From Christensenella sp. UBA2853 (GTDB taxonomy: Bacteria; Bacillota; Clostridia; Christensenellales; Aristaeellaceae): a stretch of 64,000 bases of DNA. Positions within the stretch are counted from its first letter, which is position 1, and every line of letters starts with the position of its first letter. The position numbers were made by a program, and so were the translations under genes. The notes beneath the pieces are model-generated. The model worked only from the letters and a program-made list of their open reading frames with translations, was not told the origin of the DNA and did not search any database. The stretch spans positions 54,002 through 118,001 of the forward strand of contig DEFL01000005.1 in the NCBI GenBank assembly GCA_002350845.1. Direction: 5' to 3'. Shown piece by piece: positions 60,719 through 64,000 of the stretch.

Positions 60719-60896
60719 CCTGGATCAGCTGCGATTGCCTGGTCCTGTCCTATGCCCCTGCAGGAGTTCCACGGAACCGGGGGCCGATTGTTTCTGCCCG
60801 AACGCGCCGAAGCGTATGCTAAAGCAGAGCTGCCGCTGAACACATTTGAACATCAGGCTGTACGTAAGCCCTCTGGATTATGCCCGAGGCGAACGC

Positions 60897-61658
60897 TCAA
60901 TGAAAAACACCCGGAAGTACATTGTACAGGTATCTGAAAATGGTTTCATAATCATGCACACCGTTTTCCAGCACATCGTAGCGCAGCTTTCCGTCAAACA
61001 CGCCCGGATACTGTTTGAGTGCCTGCATCTGGGGATCAAGATTGGGGTATGCAATATCCTTTGACCCTGTAACGGCATGCAGCCGGAAATCAGGGCTTCC
61101 CTGGCGGCGCACTGCATCGATAATGGCTTTCGCTGTCTCTTCCGGCTTTTCTCCTCCGCCTTTTTCTCCCAAAGCCCAGCAGTCCCCGCTCATCGGAAGG
61201 AACCAGTAAAACAGATCCAGTGCACCCATGAAGGCATACCAGGTCGTCACGCCGCCCATGGAAAAGCCGCTGATCGCACGATGCTCGCGGTCAAAGGTCT
61301 GACCAATCTCTTTCTCTGCAAGCGGAATCACCTGCTCGCGCAGTTCTTTCTGGAATTTCAGCACGGCTTTCCCTGAACTGCCAGGCGTCTTGTCCGTCTG
61401 TTCGGCATCATAGAAATTGGGCGTCACAATATACAGCGGCTCCAGGTCTCCCCGGTCGATCATATGATCAATCAGATTTACAAAGGCCGGCCTGAAAAAG
61501 GTGCGTTCATCCCCGCCGCCTCCGTGAATCAGGTAAAGAATATGGCTGCTTGGGCGAATCGGTGTATAGAGAAGAAAGGCTTTCTTCCCATAGGTCACAG
61601 TGGTGATCTTTCCCGGATGTTCACAGGGCACGGCGTATTCCGAAGGGATTTTCAGCAT
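60897..61658 (-). CDS. Esterase of the CE1/esterase D type (feruloyl-esterase-like)
   Basis: 253 residues from ATG 61658 (AAGGAG eight bases upstream). The nucleophile elbow is AISGFSMGGVTTWYAF, the oxyanion region ILYLIHGGGGDERTFF, and the C-terminal LENGVHDYETIFRYLYNVLP carries the catalytic His. The fold is that of the putative esterase family that includes xylanase-linked feruloyl esterases. No signal peptide, so an intracellular deacylation of imported sugars is likely. A perfect palindrome lies upstream at 61698-61713. Confidence 0.88.
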   Translation of the reverse strand: MLKIPSEYAVPCEHPGKITTVTYGKKAFLLYTPIRPSSHILYLIHGGGGDERTFFRPAFVNLIDHMIDRGDLEPLYIVTPNFYDAEQTDKTPGSSGKAVLKFQKELREQVIPLAEKEIGQTFDREHRAISGFSMGGVTTWYAFMGALDLFYWFLPMSGDCWALGEKGGGEKPEETAKAIIDAVRRQGSPDFRLHAVTGSKDIAYPNLDPQMQALKQYPGVFDGKLRYDVLENGVHDYETIFRYLYNVLPGVFH

Positions 61659-61697
61659 AGGGCAGGCTCCTTTTCTGATTTTTATGAACGACAGCAC

Positions 61698-61713
61698 TGG
61701 TATGATCATACCA
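61698..61713. promoter_or_regulatory. Perfect 16-bp palindrome upstream of the CE1-like esterase
   Basis: TGGTATGATCATACCA, about 40 bp upstream of the start codon. T-G-G-T...A-C-C-A spacing is typical of GntR/FadR-type operators. No regulator gene is adjacent. Confidence 0.55.
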
Positions 61714-61770
61714 CTTCATTTTCTCAAAATCCACCCCTGAATCCATCGATCAGGGCACCACCTGAACAGC

Positions 61771-61814
61771 AAAACAGCAGGGTCCGGGATGACATACATT
61801 CCCGGACCCTGCTG
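61771..61814 (-). terminator. 14-bp perfect hairpin terminator
   Basis: CAGCAGGGTCCGGG (61775-61788) and CCCGGACCCTGCTG (61801-61814) flank a 12-nt loop. On the minus strand TTTT follows. It is the second terminator after the sugar kinase gene and lies just beyond the group II intron-like segment. Confidence 0.85.
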
Positions 61815-61829
61815 CATTTCATCTGACGT

Positions 61830-61974
61830 CAGCTGACTCCCGGTTGTAAGCTTTTCCCGCATGCGCTTCCTTCAGTCGCATCCTCTCAGATGTTCCCTTG
61901 CGCTCTGCTACGCTTGGCAACGAATACCTGCGACCGGTCTTTCACCGGCGAGAATTACGGCATGCCCGGCACAC
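61830..61974 (-). mobile_element. Probable truncated group II intron (5' domain I remnant)
   Basis: On the minus strand the segment begins GTGTGCCGGGC, matching the GUGYG 5' boundary of group II introns. It continues with CGCCGGTGAAAGACCGG, GTATTCGTTGCC, GCAAGGGAACATCTGAGAGG and ACTGAAGGAAGC, which resemble domain I stem-loops of bacterial introns. It sits right after the T-run of the kinase terminator, the insertion preference of class IIC introns. No domain V and no reverse transcriptase gene are present, so it is a remnant. The call rests on remembered consensus features, not on an alignment. Confidence 0.45.
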
Positions 61975-61976
61975 TG

Positions 61977-62014
61977 AAAAACGCCGGAAAGCGGCTTGAA
62001 AGCGCTTTCCGGCG
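61977..62014 (-). terminator. Terminator of the sugar kinase gene
   Basis: On the minus strand CGCCGGAAAGC / GCTTTCCGGCG arms are followed by five T residues. The group II intron-like sequence starts two bases beyond. Confidence 0.88.
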
Positions 62015-62116
62015 TCATCCTGTTTAACCGCATGGACTGATCATCAGGCACACACTTCCCTTTTTATGGGATTTCCTGATATCAGTCCCTGGGCCTCGGA
62101 GCGAAGGGACTATGTC

Positions 62117-63070
62117 TCAGTACAGTTTCGGCGTGGGATAACGGAAATACGTGCGATTGAAGTTCGGTTTGAACTGTTCATCCACATTTCCGCCTGTCAG
62201 CCACACGGCCTCCAGCGCACTTCCGTATACAGCCGGCATATCCAGCTTAATCATGGTGCAGCCCTCCGGCGCGCGCTGGGCAACAGCCGTCGCATATTCG
62301 CTGAAGTGCAGGAACACACCGCCGCCTGTTGCAATCTTAAACGGATGCTGAAGAATCCTGTATGCCGTTTCCAGTGATTCGACATAGGCATTGACACCCT
62401 GTTCAAAAATGCATTTTGCCACTTTGTCGCCCTGGGCATACGCATTCATGACGGTCTGTGCAAAGGACGCAATATAGGGGCGCCCGCCTGCATAAATCAC
62501 GGGGAGATGCTCCAGTACGTTTTCTCCGACTTCCTGCTGAATCAGTTCTGTAATGATCGTTTTTTCCCCGCGTCCATCCAGTTCCCGCTGTGAAGCAATC
62601 AGCGCCTGCTGGCCCAGATAATAGCCGCTTCCGGTGGTATCCAGGAGATAGCCGCTGCTGCCGATATACTGAAGCGGCTTGCCCGCTTCGCGGATACAGC
62701 AGTAAGAGCCCGTACCTGAAATCAGACAGACACCGTCTTCCTTCCCCAATGTAGCTGCCAGAACACTGGTCACAATGCTGTCGAGCTTGCATGGGGTCCC
62801 AGACAGATGCTTTTTGACTTTATCTTCCACTTCCGGATAGAAAGAAATAACAGAAACGCTGCCAAACAGGCCCGCGAGCTTTTCCCCTTTGGGCAGAGAC
62901 GTCAGGAGCTGATCGACTGTATCACAGATTCTCTTGGCCGTCTCTGTCGGCCCGATATCAAATGCATTCGCACCCCGTGTGTATTCACGGGCAACCACGC
63001 ATCCGTCCTGACTGAATAGAATCGCATCTGTTTTGCTGCCGCTGGCATCAATTCCGATAAAGTACTTCAT
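62117..63070 (-). CDS. BadF/BadG-type ATPase, N-acetylglucosamine kinase-like
   Basis: 317 residues. The ASKHA phosphate loops are visible: YFIGIDASGSKTDAILFS (phosphate 1), CLISGTGSYCCIRE (phosphate 2) and IATGGGVFLHF (adenosine motif). SSGYLLDTTGSGYYLGQQAL is typical of the GlcNAc-kinase branch of the BadF/BadG/BcrA/BcrD family. It would phosphorylate an amino sugar or other sugar released by the neighbouring hydrolases; nagB elsewhere in the window could follow. RBS AAAGGAGG upstream. Monocistronic. Confidence 0.85.
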   Translation of the reverse strand: MKYFIGIDASGSKTDAILFSQDGCVVAREYTRGANAFDIGPTETAKRICDTVDQLLTSLPKGEKLAGLFGSVSVISFYPEVEDKVKKHLSGTPCKLDSIVTSVLAATLGKEDGVCLISGTGSYCCIREAGKPLQYIGSSGYLLDTTGSGYYLGQQALIASQRELDGRGEKTIITELIQQEVGENVLEHLPVIYAGGRPYIASFAQTVMNAYAQGDKVAKCIFEQGVNAYVESLETAYRILQHPFKIATGGGVFLHFSEYATAVAQRAPEGCTMIKLDMPAVYGSALEAVWLTGGNVDEQFKPNFNRTYFRYPTPKLY

Positions 63071-63502
63071 GAAACAGTCTACCTCCTTTTTCCATCTCAG
63101 TGCTTTGAGAAGAAGTGTATCATCTGCAGATGCTTTCGGTAGTACAGATCCATTTTTTTCAAAGGTTCCCAGGAGTTTCCGGACAGCATCCGGCTTTTCC
63201 CTTCCCTATACGTTCCTTGAAAACTTATGTAACGCTTCTGTTTCTTCCGATATGTGAAGTTGTATCTGCAGACTCGATCACCGCTGACTTCATTGTAAAC
63301 CATGCCCTTTTCAAATTCAAGAGATAAGAATTAACAAATCTTAATTTTCGTAATCTTTTTTGCCTGATACTCTGCTTCTTTCCCTGTTTTTTGCGGACCG
63401 AAGGCCGCCTTCTGCAAACCTCCGGCTGTTTTGATCGGGTACAGCCCTGGTTCATTTCGAAACGTTCATGGTTTGCCTTTTCTCCCCCACAGAAAATGTG
63501 TG
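63071..63502. other. Divergent intergenic region
   Basis: Between the kinase start and the promoter of the right-edge gene. Short overlapping frames on the minus strand show no family features, and I see no gene. A kinase promoter is expected here, but no hexamer pair with proper spacing was found. Confidence 0.5.
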
Positions 63503-63530
63503 TTGAAAAAACATCAAAAGAAGATATAAT
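63503..63530 (+). promoter_or_regulatory. Promoter of the right-edge regulator gene
   Basis: TTGAAA (63503-63508), a 16-bp spacer and TATAAT (63525-63530), with about 128 bp to the start codon. Confidence 0.7.
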
Positions 63531-63599
63531 TAGTATATATTTCATGAATCTCACCATTGTAGGGAGCATTCCCCGCGCCAAAGGCTAAACATATTTTTA

Positions 63600-63629
63600 C
63601 GTATTATAAATACGAAACGTTTCGTATTT
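63600..63629. promoter_or_regulatory. Overlapping palindromes with three AATACG half-sites
   Basis: CGTATT-ATA-AATACG (63600-63614) overlaps a perfect 22-bp palindrome at 63608-63629 with arms AAATACGAAAC and GTTTCGTATTT. The central CGAAACGTTTCG resembles LacI-family operators (including cre-like sites). It is in the leader, 28 bp before the start codon. Confidence 0.65.
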
Positions 63630-63657
63630 TATCTTTCTGACGGAAAGGATTCTCCAC

Positions 63658-64000
63658 ATGACACATTCCGAACGCAAAAGCATGAAGCTTTTGCGCAGTT
63701 ATTTCCTGACTTACGCAGCCGTACTGCTGATTCCGGTCATCGCAGCCTGCATCAGCCAGCTTATGGCCATGCAGAGTATTCGGGTCGATATAGAGTCGGA
63801 TAATCAGGTACTGCTCCAGCAGGCAGGCTCCATTCTGGATCTGCAGATGAAAGAGCTCAATGACATCGGGACGCAGATGGCAAACAACACGATCCTCAGC
63901 AGCCTGCGTTCAGTGGAAAATCCACTGGACTACCCGAATATCAACGCGTATTTCCGCATGCAGGATGCCCTGCCCTCTCATCACACCATGACCAGTTTTC
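63658..64000 (+). CDS. Membrane-anchored protein, probable AraC-type/sensor regulator (3' end outside window)
   Basis: The frame opens at ATG 63658 (GGAAAGGAT upstream) and stays open to the last base, giving 114 residues. MTHSERKSMKLLRSYFLTYAAVLLIPVIAACISQLM is a short basic cytoplasmic head and one TM segment. It is followed by an extracytoplasmic helical region (QQAGSILDLQMKELNDIGTQMANN). This start is typical of YesS-like AraC regulators or sensor kinases with an external sensor domain that control sugar uptake genes in Bacillota. The output domain is not in the window, so the class is inferred. Confidence 0.6.
   Translation, partial: MTHSERKSMKLLRSYFLTYAAVLLIPVIAACISQLMAMQSIRVDIESDNQVLLQQAGSILDLQMKELNDIGTQMANNTILSSLRSVENPLDYPNINAYFRMQDALPSHHTMTSF

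Noticed and set aside
63097..63581. Overlapping minus-strand frames before the sugar kinase
   Set aside because: Low-quality composition, mutually overlapping, no start signals; treated as non-coding.

Overview
The window reads as chromosomal DNA of a GC-rich anaerobic member of the Bacillota, most likely a gut or rumen Clostridia relative. The pointers are a tmRNA/SmpB pair with a short clostridial-type tag, an anaerobic sulfatase maturase, citrate lyase, an oxygen-labile L-serine dehydratase of the two-gene type, LplB/YtcP-type sugar permeases, and housekeeping genes (proA, rluB, mnmM). The genus cannot be fixed from sequence reading alone. No rRNA, CRISPR array, prophage or transposase was seen. 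The only mobile-element trace is a probable truncated group II intron.

Layout. 1-7.6 kb: the 3' part of a surface protein built from tandem lipocalin-like modules; an esterase gene broken by one in-frame TAG; nagB with a consensus promoter and a palindromic operator; a PlsC-like acyltransferase; a GltS-like glutamate carrier. 7.6-17.2 kb: one ten-gene operon for an Mrp/Mbh-like cation/proton antiporter with four NuoL/M/N-type subunits and no hydrogenase or NADH module. 17.2-20.8 kb: an NAD salvage operon (nrtR, a nicotinamidase, pncB, an esterase) with a promoter and operator at its head. 20.9-32 kb: a glycan locus (GH3 with PA14, a GH38-like enzyme, an unassigned toroid-type enzyme, two ABC permeases and a binding protein; no ATPase).

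32.3-44.9 kb: a long minus-strand locus for tricarboxylates. It has a tripartite transporter (TctC, B, A), then citrate lyase with its activation genes (citD, E, F, C and a citX-citG fusion), an aconitase-type hydratase, a flavin-reductase-like protein and a two-gene ChrA transporter. The simplest model is import of citrate or a relative such as aconitate, isomerisation by the hydratase, and cleavage to acetate and oxaloacetate. No oxaloacetate decarboxylase gene is present here. 45.4-55.6 kb: an FAD oxidoreductase, tmRNA, smpB and proA (the last two from divergent promoters that share one -35 hexamer), rluB, mnmM, an Lgt-like membrane protein, a NAGPA-domain secreted protein, sdaAB/sdaAA and tRNA-Ser(GGA).

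55.6-64 kb: a second glycan locus on the minus strand (CE1-like esterase, Cys-type sulfatase, GH38-like enzyme, anaerobic sulfatase maturase), then a BadF-type sugar kinase, a group II intron remnant beside its terminator, and the start of a membrane-anchored regulator at the right edge. The sulfatase, its maturase, the glycosidases, the GlcNAc-type kinase and nagB together suggest use of sulfated or amino-sugar glycans.
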